NCBI GenBank assembly: GCA_002189035.1 | Contig: NEEC01000017.1 | Span: 496,001 to 560,000, forward strand | DNA: 64,000 nt | From: Utricularia gibba | Lineage: Eukaryota; Streptophyta; Magnoliopsida; Lamiales; Lentibulariaceae | Direction: 5' to 3' | Shown here: positions 24,836 to 35,164 of the stretch, one piece after another | Position numbering within the stretch: position 1 is the first letter of the stretch | How the letters are laid out: each line of letters begins with the position of its first letter | The notes under the pieces: generated by a model | What the model was told of the DNA's origin: nothing | What the model saw: the letters and a program-made list of their open reading frames with translations, nothing else | The model's database searches: none | Made by a program: the position numbers and the translations under genes

Positions 24836-26790
24836 ATGAGAAAAGCTGTTTCAGGACACCGCATCTGCGCAGTCGTTGCACTCATCAAAGCCCCAAACCA
24901 TTTGATTCGACTTTCCTACTCGAGTTGTGCGCGCTCTGGGAAATGGGATTCTTCCTCCGCCGCTCTCCCACCTCCCGAATGGGTGCAGCCCTTCAGCGAT
25001 CTTTCAGAGGTTATCATCACGGATTCAAAAACAGACCTCCAGCCATCCCCCTGGGTCCCCAGGATCCTGGAACTCCTTAGCTTTGAACGCTCGGATGGTT
25101 CTGAAGCTCCTAATCTGGAGGAAGACCTTACTGATTTTTGCCACAAGTACCTAATCAGGCTTCCTCCTACTTTTGTTGCGTTTATTCTCAAGAAATTTTT
25201 GCAGTTCCCCAGGCGATCGGAATCCGCTTTTAGGTTCTTTTCCTGGGCTGGGGAGCAAAAGGGTTATGCTCATAATTGGGAATGCTATGAGCTTATGATT
25301 GAGATTATGCGTTTGTCGAATGATATTTGTGGTGTCAAGCTGTTGTTTGATGAATTCAAGACTAAGGGTTTTTTGATGACCGCTTCATCTGCAAATTCCC
25401 TAATCAGGAGTTTTGGGAATGAGGGGATGGTGGAGGAATTATTGTGGGTTTGGAGGAAAATGAAGGACGATGGCGTTGAGCCTACTTTGTATACTTACAA
25501 CTTTTTGATGAATGGTCTTGTAACGTGTAAGTTCATTGAGTCTGCAGAGCAGGTGTTTGAGGTTATGCGCAGCGGGAAAGTTAAGCCTGATCTTGTCACA
25601 TATACTACTCTCATAAAGGGTTACTGCAATTCTGGTAGCGTTCAAAAGGCTGTTAAGAAGTTTAAAGATATGGAAATGTGCAATGTTGAACCTGATGGTA
25701 TCACCTTTTTGACTCTTATTCAGGCGTGTTATTCAGTGGGAGACTATGATTTCTGTTTGCGGCTCTATCATGAAATGCAGGAGAAAGGGTTGGTAGTTCC
25801 ATCACACGTGTACAGTTTAGTTATATGTGGACTTTGCAGGGAAGGCAAGTCCATGGAAGCGTTTACTGTCTTTGAGCATATGATTTCGAAGGGTTTCAAG
25901 CCTAATGTGGCTATCTATACTGCTTTAATTGATGCACATGCAAAAAATCGAAACTTGGACATGTCAATGATGCTCTTTCACCAGATGCAAGATGAAGGTT
26001 TCCCCCAGACGAGGTGACATATGGTGTGATTGTGAATAGCCTGTGCAAGAGCAGGAGATTAGATGAGGCCTTGCAGTGGTTCGATTACTGCAAACGAGCC
26101 GGTGTTCACATAAATGCTGTATTATACTCTAGCCTCATTGATGGCCTTGGAAAGGCAGGGAGAGTGGAAGACGCAGAAACCATCTTCGAAGAGATGGCTG
26201 AAAATGGATGTCCAAGAGATTCATATTGCTACAATGTGCTCATTGATGCATATGCAAAAAGTGGCATGATGGACGAAGCCCTATCCCTTTTCAAGAAAAT
26301 GGCAGATGAGGGGTGTGATCAGACAATATACACATTCACCATTCTGATAGATGGTCTGTTCAAGAAGCACCGGAACGAAGATGCATTAGCCCTATGGAAT
26401 TCGATGATGGACAAAGGTATAACCCCAAATGCTGCTGCATTCAGGGCTCTTTCAACTGGTCTCTGTCTTTCAGGTAAAGTAGCCAGAGCTTGCAAGATCT
26501 TAGACGAGTTGGCTCCATTAGGCTTATTACTGCCCTCCGCTTTCGAGGACATGATCAGCGTTTTGTGCAAAGCTGGTAGAGTCATGGAAGCTTGCAAGTT
26601 AGCCGACGGGGTGATCGATCGTGGGCGTGAGATTCCCGGCAGAGTTCGCACCGTGATGATCAATGCATTGAGGAAGGCAGGCTATGCTGATCTTGCTATG
26701 AAACTTATGCATAGTAAGATTGGAATAGGGTATGACAGATTCAAAAGTATTAGGAAACGAGTCAAGTTTCGAAGCCTTGTGGAGACATGA
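24836..26790 (+). CDS. Pentatricopeptide repeat protein (P class), At1g03560-like, one apparent frameshift
   Basis: Organelle RNA-binding protein. The N-terminus is basic and Ser-rich (MRKAVSGHRICAVV), as in mitochondrial targeting peptides. From residue ~165 there are about fourteen 35-residue P-type repeats (for example PTLYTYNFLMNGLVTC, PDLVTYTTLIKGYC, PNVAIYTALIDAHA, PRDSYCYNVLIDAYAKSGM). There is no E or DYW domain. The frame breaks inside DEGFP at the C run 26002-26006. One more C gives PPDEVTYGVIVNSLC and one intronless ORF of about 652 codons. The tail LAMKLMHSKIGIGY and RRVKF-like end match the Arabidopsis protein I recall. Confidence 0.93.
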
Positions 26791-26925
26791 TGCAGCTCAT
26801 TGCTTCAAGGAACAGAAATCTCCATGAATTCAAATGTACCCATATTTTTTTTTTTTTTGTGAAAGAACAAGAGTATGAGCTTGTTTGCACAAGGAAAACA
26901 ACGCGCCGCCGTCTGCGGTTTTTCT

Positions 26926-27688
26926 TCAGAGAAAGATGAAGCATTCTAAGGAAACGACTGGGTTGTCGAGGGACTCCTCACCAGTCGTTACGGCGTCGTT
27001 AGAAGGCGCGGTGACGGCCACGCTCTTCTCGTCGGTTGCATTCCGCCGGGCTGGGCTGTCGGTGCGTCTAACGGGCGTCCTTGACCTTCTAGCTGACCCC
27101 TCTCCGGGATCCCGACTGGGAATCCTCTCCTCCCCCACGGTCCTCGGCTGCTCCACTGCTATCCTTCCGCGGCCCCCCTTGCGGCCGCTGTGGGGGTTCT
27201 CCTTTCCGGCGAAGAGGCAACCGGCTTCCGGCTGTGAACTCTCTCCCCATTGGTACCATTATTCCTTGTGGGGGTGGGAGCACGTGGCTTCCGCACCGGA
27301 GGCCTCTGGTCAACCACCACTCCTCCTTCCTCGTCGGCATCTTTCTTCTCCACCGGCGCCGCCGCATTCGATAAACTCTCGCTGTAGCTCAACATTTCCG
27401 AGGATTCAGAGACAATTTCCGCAGTGGGTTTCTTCTCCTCAACGTTCACTTTCCTCTCTTGGGTTATCACCCTTCTCGGAGAGTTGTGAACCACCGCCAC
27501 CGCCGCCGGCCCAAACTCCACCTTCCACGCCGGCGGAGTACTACCCTTAACTCCCCATCCTCAACCTTGGGAACAATGCGCGTCTCGGAGAGCACTTCTT
27601 TGACGGTTTCCTCTTCAACAGGAGGCGATCTGGTGCCAAGGTGCCCTTTATCCCCTTTCTGAATACCTGAACTCACACAGCACCCCAT
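26926..27688 (-). CDS. MGCC-starting basic/Ser-Arg-Pro-rich protein, two apparent frameshifts
   Basis: Unnamed plant protein. It begins MGCCVSSGIQKGDKG, a strong N-myristoylation plus double-Cys palmitoylation context, which favours the ATG at 27688 over 27718. Blocks in order: EEETVKEVLSETRIVP, PAWKVEFGPAAVAVVHN, VRKPRAPTPTRNNGTNGER, ASPERRTP, IPSRDPGEGSARRSRTPVRR and a C-terminus ECFIFL. Frame changes occur at the C run 27553-27556 (needs one more G on the coding strand) and at the G run 27192-27196 (one more C). The repaired reading is one exon of about 250 residues. Membrane-associated and probably disordered. Function unknown. Confidence 0.65.
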
Positions 27689-28140
27689 TCCGGCGACTGA
27701 TCGGAATAAGCCCAGCAAAAGGTAAACGGGGGGTAGTTACTTGTTAGAAGGGCATATCAGAAGAGTATATTTTTAGCGGAGATCTGAGGAAGCAAGGAGA
27801 TTGAATGAGGAAGAAGACAGATGTAGACATGACAGATAGATGAGTTTTTTTTTCTTTTCTTTCTCCTCCTCCATAAAAGAGGAGATGCTTTGGAGCAGCT
27901 ATCGTCTGTGTTCACGCGCTATACCGCCCCATTTTCATTATTTTGGCCATTGTTTCTCTGTCGGCCCACTTCTCCCACAACCCAATTTCCTACCCAAACA
28001 TTGGCATGTTCATTGATTACGGAGCTCGGACTGTGCCTCTGACTCATACAAGAACCTAACCAGTACCCAGTTGAGAAGGGACATAGCTGCTAAGGAGATT
28101 CCAATTCGGTGGAAACAGCACAGAAACGGGCATCTAAAGA

Positions 28141-28420
28141 GTCTGAAGGCGTCTAAATATGGAGGAATGAGGCTGAAGTAGCTGAAAGATCTGGTTTTGT
28201 TGCATCTTGTAAGGGCATCATTCATAATACAGATGCAAACTCCATGTTTCCGACTCATGGCATTGTAATGTAAATCTGAACTTCAGATGGCACAGAGGTG
28301 AGTCAGAAACACGGGGAGCTAAGTTTGCAAGCTGTGGAGGATTTGCATCTGCCAAAATAGCTGATGCTGAAGGAGGTGGTTGTCTTGAGCACTCTGCTGA
28401 TGATGGCAAAGGGTTTTGCT
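28141..28420 (+). pseudogene. Rearranged fragment of the STA1 gene
   Basis: 28141-28230 aligns by eye with STA1 coding DNA at about 5497-5600 (shared runs GCTGAAAGATCTGG / GCTGAAAGAGCTGG and ATTCATAATAC). 28269-28420 aligns with about 6661-6835 (TGAACTTCA, CAGAGG-GAGTCAGAA, CACGGGGAG, GAAGGAGGTGGTTGTCTTG). About 1 kb of STA1 between them is missing, and both parts have stops and indels. Same strand as STA1, about 22 kb away. An old partial duplicate with an internal deletion. Since STA1 is intronless, retrocopy and DNA duplication cannot be separated. Confidence 0.7.
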
Positions 28421-28737
28421 TTTGAAAACTAATCAAGGAACCTTCACGGCTCTGATCTTGCTACCAATAAACAGCATTGCTGTCCTGCGCACAAGCTATA
28501 CATATCAAGTGCTCTACTGAAGCAATTTTAGCAGTTTATATTTTTCTCTTCGGTTTTCTTCCCCTATCATGACAAGCTTATATGTTCTTTCACCATTTTC
28601 CTCACATCAAGCATGACATAATAATTCTTCCAAACCAATAAAGTGTACCATGGTTGAAGAAGATGATAAATAATGTGGGTACCCTTCGGCTTATATGATA
28701 AAGCATCGCTGTAAAGGGAGCAGTTGAGATATTACCT

Positions 28738-29790
28738 CTAGTTTGCAGAAGTCTCAGCTAGATTCAAGAACTTTTCAACAATATCACCCGGCAAAAGATC
28801 AGTATAATAACCTTCTCCAACCACCATGCCAGCTTCCCTGCCAAGTCGCTCGACTTCTCTCTGGACTTGTTCCCCTCCAACTGCACAGGTATCCAGCAGA
28901 TTGCAAGCCACTTCGATGATCCCTTTTCCATGAGCCAGAGCCATGGATTGAACTGATGAAAGCCCCCTCCTCTCTCGCTGACTTGCTTTGCAATTCGTCG
29001 GACTGCATCCATGTTAGTCGAGAATATTGGAACATTATAGTTGTTCACCCAATGTGTAGCGCCGATCACAACCACACCCTTTTTTGGTACTGCATAAGGA
29101 GGGCCCTTGTCCGGATTCAGCCGCAAGATTTCCATGTTGAGCCCACCAGACCAATGATCATTACCAGAGTTTGGCTTGAAATAACCCAGCTCCCTTCTCA
29201 ATGAGTCCAGTGTCCTGCCTTCCGAGTTTGCTGCCCCATACAAGAATGTAGCAACTGCAAGCTATACACACGGTGATTGAGAAAGCTTGAATATTCATAA
29301 TGTCTACAAACTAGTGAAAGATACTGAAGTGCAGCATTCATTCTCAGAGGCATAAACACAAACATGTATCGTGCATACCAAAGACAACAAGCTGACCTTG
29401 GAGTTTTGAACCGACATCAGCAGCCAATGCCCCTGCAGTATTAGAGAGGTTCTCCAACGAAACACCAGTCAAGGGATGGAAACAGATATGATCCACAACT
29501 CCAAGCCTGGGATGGCTTCCACAATGCTTGTCAAGATCAACGGTATCAAAAGCTGCCTTCACCATTTCAAAAACAGAACTTCTCAAGGGGCATGAAACTG
29601 GGTCCATTGGGTCCATCTCCGAAACGAGCGTATACCCAACTCTGTTATAAATCGCATCCTCGAACTTGTTGACTATGGCGGCCTCCGGAAATCTCCTTGC
29701 GGCTTGCTCGATGGCATCCAGAGCAAACTTGTTCCTGCTCTCAGAAATATACACTTTGCAACAGGCCAGAATTTGCTTCAGCATTTTCAT
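28738..29790 (-). CDS. Formiminotransferase (FTCD N-terminal)-like folate-binding protein, two exons, one apparent frameshift
   Basis: Related to the formiminotransferase half of FTCD, which moves a formimino group to tetrahydrofolate. The role in plants is unclear. Exons: 29790-29397 and 29255-28738. Motifs: LACCKVYISESRN, NRVGYTLVSE, HPRLGVVDHICFHPL, FLYGAAN, GATHWVNNYNVPI. After AKQVSERGGG the frame breaks at the C run 28963-28967. One extra G on the coding strand gives LSSVQSMALAHGKGIIEVAC and then EGYYTDLLPGDIVEKFL to the stop. The usual plant N-terminus starts similarly to MLKQILACCK. Matches what I recall of At2g20830. Confidence 0.9.
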
Positions 29791-29879
29791 TCAAGAAATG
29801 AATTTTATGCTAAACCAAGACGACAACGATAGAAAGAACAGCCATAACCTCTCTATCCCGTTCGACCATAGCTTTCGGT

Positions 29880-30000
29880 GGGCACGAGTCAGACCGCGCG
29901 TGGAGACACAGTTCTTTGGGCCGAAACGGACCAAAACAGCCCTGCCCATCTAGAAAAGAAGCCCTAATCCAGCACGGGGTGTGTATAAATACCGAGTTTT
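29880..30000 (+). promoter_or_regulatory. Promoter with TATA box and site II motif for the snoRNA-like locus
   Basis: TTTGGGCCGAAAC (site II type, about 29915), GCCCTAATCC (telo-box-like, about 29961) and TATAAATA (about 29983) occur in that order on the plus strand. The combination is typical of snoRNA and ribosomal protein gene promoters in plants. It also lies 90-200 bp upstream of the formiminotransferase-like gene on the other strand, so it may act both ways. Confidence 0.45.
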
Positions 30001-30460
30001 CTCACAGCGGCGTTTAGCTTGCAGAATCGTCGTCCTCTTTAGAAGTTCTTTGGGTTCCTGCTGTTTTTGTTATCTTTTGTTTTCACGAATGTTGAATGCA
30101 TTTTGCAATCGATTTGAATCTCGATATTCATGTACGTCTTGAATTCGCACGTAGCTACCCGGGCTCTTCTGAATTATAAGGATGTAGAAAGGCGTCCCAA
30201 TGCTCGTGCTACAGAGATGGCGTCTAGTGTTGCAGATTTGTCGCAACGTACCCTTCTTCACGATTAATCTGTGTCAAATTGACGACGACATCTACCCTTT
30301 TCTTGCTATTTTTTTTCTTTCGTCTAGTGAATGGTTGTCGGCCAGCAAGTTTGGATCTTGCCTATTACCTGTTTGTTGCCCCTTTTTCTGGGATTTTCAA
30401 TACAAGATTGGTTGGGTTTTGTGATAATTGAATCCTGTACTCTGCACCTTGTTTCCAGTT
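30001..30460 (+). other. Probable non-coding leader or host transcript of the snoRNA-like units
   Basis: Transcript-like DNA following the TATA box, with T-rich intron-like tracts and no conserved ORF. The short ORFs (up to 74 codons) look random. Confidence 0.3.
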
Positions 30461-30462
30461 TC

Positions 30463-30547
30463 GGCTATGACGATTTGCATACAGCTACAATACGCCAGTT
30501 CTGCTTCAGAAAATTCATGAATGATATAGTTGTTACATAACCGAGCC
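30463..30547 (+). ncRNA. Possible C/D-box snoRNA (weak)
   Basis: Box C-like ATGACGA (30467-30473) preceded by GGCT, and box D-like CCGA (30541-30544) followed by GCC. GGC/GCC could form a short end stem. Length is about 85 nt. Both boxes differ from the consensus and no guide target was found, so this stands mainly on position beside the better units. Confidence 0.25.
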
Positions 30548-30625
30548 ACCCGAGTGTTTGAATCATTAGTATTTTTTTTTGGTTAAACTCGCACTTTTTC
30601 CTTTTGTTTATGGATCGGTGTACTA

Positions 30626-30743
30626 TCCTGTGATGACATTCTGGAAAATGCATGAGCAGCAGTGAACCCAAGTCCCTGTTATGCAGGGAGAACCTACTTG
30701 GTGAATCTGTTTCGCAAGTGATCATATTCCACTATCTGAGGGC
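30626..30743 (+). ncRNA. C/D-box snoRNA-like unit 1
   Basis: Consensus box C GTGATGA at 30630-30636 and box D CTGA at 30736-30739, 110 nt apart inclusive, with CC upstream and GG downstream as a minimal end stem. Inside, CCAAGT ... ACTTGG (30668-30701) closes a hairpin with inner stem TCCCTGT/GCAGGGA. It is longer than an ordinary methylation guide and closer to structured C/D RNAs. Guide targets are not determined. Confidence 0.5.
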
Positions 30744-30817
30744 ATTTCTACTCACTTCACGCTGTGCGTATGAATTTCTATTGGCAAGAGACTGGTTTTT
30801 ATGCTTTTCTAGCACTA

Positions 30818-30935
30818 TCCTGTGATGACATTCTGGAAAATGCATGAGGTGCAGTGAAGCCAAGTCCCTGTAATACAGGGAGAACCTACTTGGTGAATCT
30901 GCTTCGCAAATGATCATATTCCACTATCTGAGGCC
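30818..30935 (+). ncRNA. C/D-box snoRNA-like unit 2
   Basis: Box C GTGATGA at 30822-30828 and box D CTGA at 30928-30931, again exactly 110 nt apart. The inner stem reads TCCCTGT/ACAGGGA, a T-A pair where unit 1 has T-G. The change therefore keeps pairing, as expected if the RNA fold is under selection. The outer stem CCAAGT/ACTTGG is identical in both units. Confidence 0.5.
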
Positions 30936-30979
30936 ATTTTTTCTCACTTTCCACTGTGCATATGAATTTCGATTGGCAA

Positions 30980-31724
30980 GTTAATCATATTCAACACACT
31001 CCGGCTCATTTGAATTCATTCTCTGCTTGTTCCATTCTAATGGGGCTTGCACCTGAGTTTAACTATACCCTTGTCCCAAAACTGATGGGGCCTGGGTCTG
31101 AAAAACTCGTAAATCAAAGTATTGCCATCAGCTTCATCTCCCGAATACCCACGAGAATGGAGTTAAATGCCAATACAATACACCCCATACCCCTTTCTTG
31201 AACTTCTCCATGTGCAGGTTGTATTCTTCAATCATCTTCGTCGGAAGTTCCGTCGGCGGAGGCGCGCTGCCGCTAAACTTTCGTTTGCCTGAAAACTGAG
31301 GCGTCGGAAGTGTTGTACTGTTGTTCTTTTTTGAATGCCGTTCTCTATAAATTCCCATTTGGTAATTTTGAAATCTCGTAATATTAAAATAAAATGTTAC
31401 TATTTCATGTAATTAAATTATATATTTTTTAATGTTATAACTCTAATTATAAAATGATTTTTATTAAATAGCCATTTATATAAAATAAATTTATTTTTAA
31501 TAATAAAATAAAACGTATTATTAAACGAATCTATGGAATCATGGCCAATAAAATTTGTGCGAAAAAATAAGATAATTTGTTGTATATTATTATCAAATAT
31601 GACAATTTTTTATTTATTTTCTTTTTAATGGCATTTTAAAATAAAAATAATAGGTCAAAAATTGTATAGAAGGTGACAAGTGTAAACACTGGAAAAAAGG
31701 CTTCCGATCTCCGGGATTTTCGGG
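30980..31724. other. Spacer upstream of the NDB gene
   Basis: The first half is transcript-like. A minus-strand ORF (31134-31358) contains PTKMIEEYNLHMEKFKKG followed by GTATGG, as if a coding exon ended there, but no family is recognised. 31380-31680 is AT-rich with no signal. Confidence 0.3.
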
Positions 31725-31734
31725 TATAAATAAA
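31725..31734 (+). promoter_or_regulatory. TATA box of the NDB gene
   Basis: TATAAATAAA. The ATG at 31745 would lie only about 15 bases downstream, before the expected transcription start, so the ATG at 31814 is preferred. Confidence 0.55.
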
Positions 31735-31813
31735 AACACGCACCATGGCGCATGAATCCATTTCGTTAGGGCTGCTGCTCCCTTCTCGTTTCTTGAGAAG
31801 CAAGTTTTGCGGA

Positions 31814-34374
31814 ATGAGCGGCTACTCATTTTTCCAGAGAGCTTTCAAGGCTTACAGCTCCAATCGACACCTCGGAAAGATCCTCGTCGTCGTCACTCTT
31901 GGGTTTGTATACGTCCGATTGCTTTTCTTTTATTATTTTTTTGTTGTGTTTCTGCGTTTTAAGATGTGTGTGGCGCCGATGAGCTGTCGTCCATAAGGAT
32001 TGATGGAAAGTTGGGAATTTGTATGGATGATGAGTGTAGTGATCGGTGTTGTTGATGCTGCAGGGGAGGAGGAGGACTCGCATTGTCCAATGAAGGATAT
32101 GGAACCTTGACGCCTGCTTTTGCGAACGCGGATGGCGTTCGTAAGAAAAAGGTGGTGGTTCTCGGAACCGGGTGGGCAGGGACAAGTTTCCTCAAGAATT
32201 TGAAGAATCCGACGTACGAGGTTCATGTTGTGTCCCCAAGAAACTATTTTGCTTTCACTCCTCTCCTGCCGAGCGTCACAAACGGCACTGTTGAAGCTCG
32301 AAGCATCGTCGAGCCGATCCGCAACATTCTCGGAAAGGTGGAACAGATAGTACATTGTAGGAATTTGATTGATACTGATACTAATGAAAAATTCTTCTCC
32401 AATGAATTGCAGAAGAAGTTTGACGCTGAATTTAGGGAGGCTGAATGTTATAAAATTGATAGAGAGAAAAAGAAAGTTTACTGCAGGTCCAGCCAGCAAT
32501 CTGATTTTGGTGAGCAGGAGGAGTTTACTTTGGATTATGACTACCTTGTTCTAGCAATGGGTGCACGTCCTAATACTTTCAGCACCCCTGGTGTTGAGGA
32601 GAACGCACACTTTTTGAAGGTTGGAGAGTTCAATGAACACTTCGCATTTAAAATACTTCTTAAAGGGCTTGTTTTCGGATGTCATGTGGGATTGAGTTTT
32701 TTTCCTCATCCTGTGCATTTGTCCTGTAGGAAATAGAGGATGCGCAGAGAATTCGCAACTCTGTGATAAACTGTTTTGAGAGAGCAAGTCTTCCAAGTGT
32801 GAGTGAGGAGGAAAGGAAGAAGATTCTGCATTTTGTTGTTGTGGGGGGTGGTCCTACCGGGGTAGAGTTCGCAGCTGAGCTTCATGATTTTGTAACTCAG
32901 GATTTAGCAAAGCTTTATCCCAGTGTCAAAAGCCTGGTCAAAATCACACTTCTCGAGGCTGGTGACCACATCTTAAACATGTATGTCAGTCAGCTCCTTG
33001 TTAGTTGCCTGTTTGTTGTTTTCTTCTACATTTTATTTACTGAAAAAGGCCCATTCTTGCGAAGGTTTGACAAAAGGATAACGCTTTTTGCTGAGGATAA
33101 GTTCAAAAGAGATGGGATCAATCTGAAGGTTGGTTCCATGGTAACAAAAGTGACTGAAAAAGAAATAATGACTAAAGAAAGCGCAACAGGCGAAGTCGTT
33201 TCCATACCTTACGGCATGGTTGTGTGGTCAACAGGCATTGGAACTCGCCCGGTGGTGATGGATTTTATGAAGGAAATTGGGCAGGTATTTGTTCAGTTTA
33301 CTGATGCACATTGTTACTTGCTAGTTCTCACTTGTTTTATACCCAATTCGGAAGGCAAACCGGAGAGTACTTGCCACAGATGAGTGGTTGAGAGTCCAGG
33401 GATGTGACAATATTTATGCTTTGGGTGACTGCGCCACGATAAATCAGCGTAAAGTCATGGTATGTATACCTGAAAACGGTTTACTGGTATAAAGAGGATG
33501 TGCTCTTGCTGATTTAAGATTCATTTTAACAACTTGTCATCAGGATGACATAGCTGCTATATTCAGCAAAGCAGACAAAAATGGCACCGGGCACCTTCGG
33601 GCTGAGGACTTCAAAGAAGTGATCAGCGATATTTGTGACAGGTACCCGCAGATAGAAATCCATTTGAAGAAGAAGCAACTCAAGAACTTCAACAATCTTC
33701 TCAAAAATTCTGGAGGAGATGAAGAATTGGATATTGATAAGTTTAAGATAGCGCTTGCTGGGGTTGACACGCAGATGAAAAACCTCCCAGCAACAGCACA
33801 GGTTTGGTGTCCCCCCTAGTGATTCATGTACTATTTTTAGGTAGACTGAAAATTTTCTTTAATCTCATACTGCAGGTTGCTGCCCAACAGGGCCAATATC
33901 TTGCTGACTGCTTTAACCGCATGGAGATATGCGAGAAGAAACCTGAAGGTCCTCTACGCTTCCGAGGAGAAGGGAGGCATCGGTTCCGGCCATTTAGGTG
34001 ATAAAAACTTCTCATGTTTCGGTGGCATGAACTTTCAGATCTGCTTTGTCTTACATGTCAACCAATCCCTTGGATGAAGGTACAAACACTTTGGTCAATT
34101 CGCACCTCTGGGAGGGGAACAAGCCGCAGCTGAGCTCCCAGGGGATTGGATCTCAATTGGTCATAGCACACAGTGGCTGTGGTACTCTGTTTATGCCAGG
34201 TGAACGAATAATTCCACCTAATTACTATGCTATTCAGTCTGTCTTCTGCTTAGTGTAAATGCTGACTTGGGCCATCATATCTGCAGCAAGCAAGTCAGCT
34301 GGCGAACAAGGTATTTGGTTGTAGCAGACTGGGGAAGGCGCTTCATCTTCGGAAGGGACTCCAGTCGAATCTGA
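31814..34374 (+). CDS. External alternative NAD(P)H dehydrogenase (type II, EF-hand; NDB class)
   Basis: Rotenone-insensitive flavoprotein on the outer face of the inner mitochondrial membrane. It passes electrons from cytosolic NAD(P)H to ubiquinone without proton pumping and is calcium-responsive. About ten exons: start MSGYSFFQRAFKAYSS (31814; 31745 is an alternative), intron to about 32063, exons ending about 32337, 32413-32620, 32730-32980, 33064-33280, 33355-33460, 33543-33801, 33876-33999, 34081-34199 and 34289-34374. Motifs: first Rossmann fold VVVLGTGWAGTSFLKNL, NYFAFTPLLPSV, second fold VVVGGGPTGVEFAAELHDF, EF-hand DKNGTGHLRAED, and the C-terminal FGQFAPLGGEQAAAELPGD and IFGRDSSRI. 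The acid in LLEAGDHIL at the end of the second beta-alpha-beta fits NADH preference; NADPH forms carry Gln/Asn there. No frame break. Confidence 0.94.
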
Positions 34375-34656
34375 GACGAACAGATCAAGTTACCAGAAGG
34401 CAACCACAACATTTGATTTCACATTCTTATAGCGCGCACTGTTGGATTGGGTAGCGATGCATCTCTGCTGCATTTTTTGGGGTGATTGAAACTTTCACAA
34501 TTCCTGAAAACTAGCAATATCATGACAGCTTTTTTTTTTTTCTTTTATCATACTGTGATTCTGTTCTAATGCTAGGAAAGAAGAAGCATGGTTGAAGTAT
34601 TCACGGAAGACAACAATCTTAACCAGTTGCACTGTGTATACTCCATGACAGCCGAA

Positions 34657-35163
34657 TCATTTTTCGTTCATCTCATGATCTTCTTCCACATAAGGTCTGG
34701 CAGGGCCATCTCCGACATCGATGGTGAAAAAAGATTTTCTTCCAATCAATTCAGCTACCCTTTTAGTAGGCCCTGAGTGCCGAGGGCTGTCTCTCAGGCA
34801 ATGACATACCCTGAGCTTTGGAAGCAGGTCTGGAATCCCTGTGATCCACGATAAAGGGGACTTCTCTTCCTGCAAACTACTGTCAGGAAGAGCAATCGGC
34901 CTTGGCATCTCCCATCTCTTCTTCATCCTGATTGTAGTTCCGAAGATTTTGGTATCAGTTGCAGTTCCCCTTGACTTCTCTGTCGACAGAGAACGCTTTT
35001 TTTCGCATCTTTTGCTCTTATTCTCTGTCAGTGATCTGTTTCTGGTTGAAGAAGCTGTAGCACTCTGATGGTATCTGCTGGCCACCACTCTTCCTGGCTT
35101 CTTCCAAGCAGCAGGTACTGATTTCTGGCCGAAAAGTTTCTTGGGTTGAATACCATTCACCAA
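34657..35163 (-). pseudogene. 3' part of an unrecognised gene, cut by an LTR element
   Basis: The readable C-terminal ~165 residues are basic and Ser/Thr-rich (SVPAAWKKPGRVVASRYH, KRWEMPRPIALPDSS, LPKLRVCHCLRDS, LIGRKSFFTIDVGDGPARPY) and end at 34657. Upstream the frame runs straight into the LTR of the element at 35165, so the original 5' part is not next to it. No family is recognised. It may be a broken gene, or a last exon whose other exons lie beyond the insertion. Confidence 0.45.
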
Positions 35164-35164
35164 G

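Larger units (their letters stand above)
30622..30979 (+). repeat. Tandem direct duplication, two units of about 165 bp at a 192-bp step
   Basis: Unit 1 runs from 30622 to about 30787 and unit 2 from 30814 to about 30979. They share ACTATCCTGTGATGAC at the left and ATTGGCAAG at the right, with roughly 90% identity by eye. The 26-base spacer is not duplicated. Confidence 0.9.

Noticed and set aside
26885-27550. Plus-strand 221-codon Pro/Ser-rich ORF
   Set aside because: Antisense to the MGCC protein gene. The minus strand gives the myristoylation start and continuous blocks, while this ORF has biased shadow composition.
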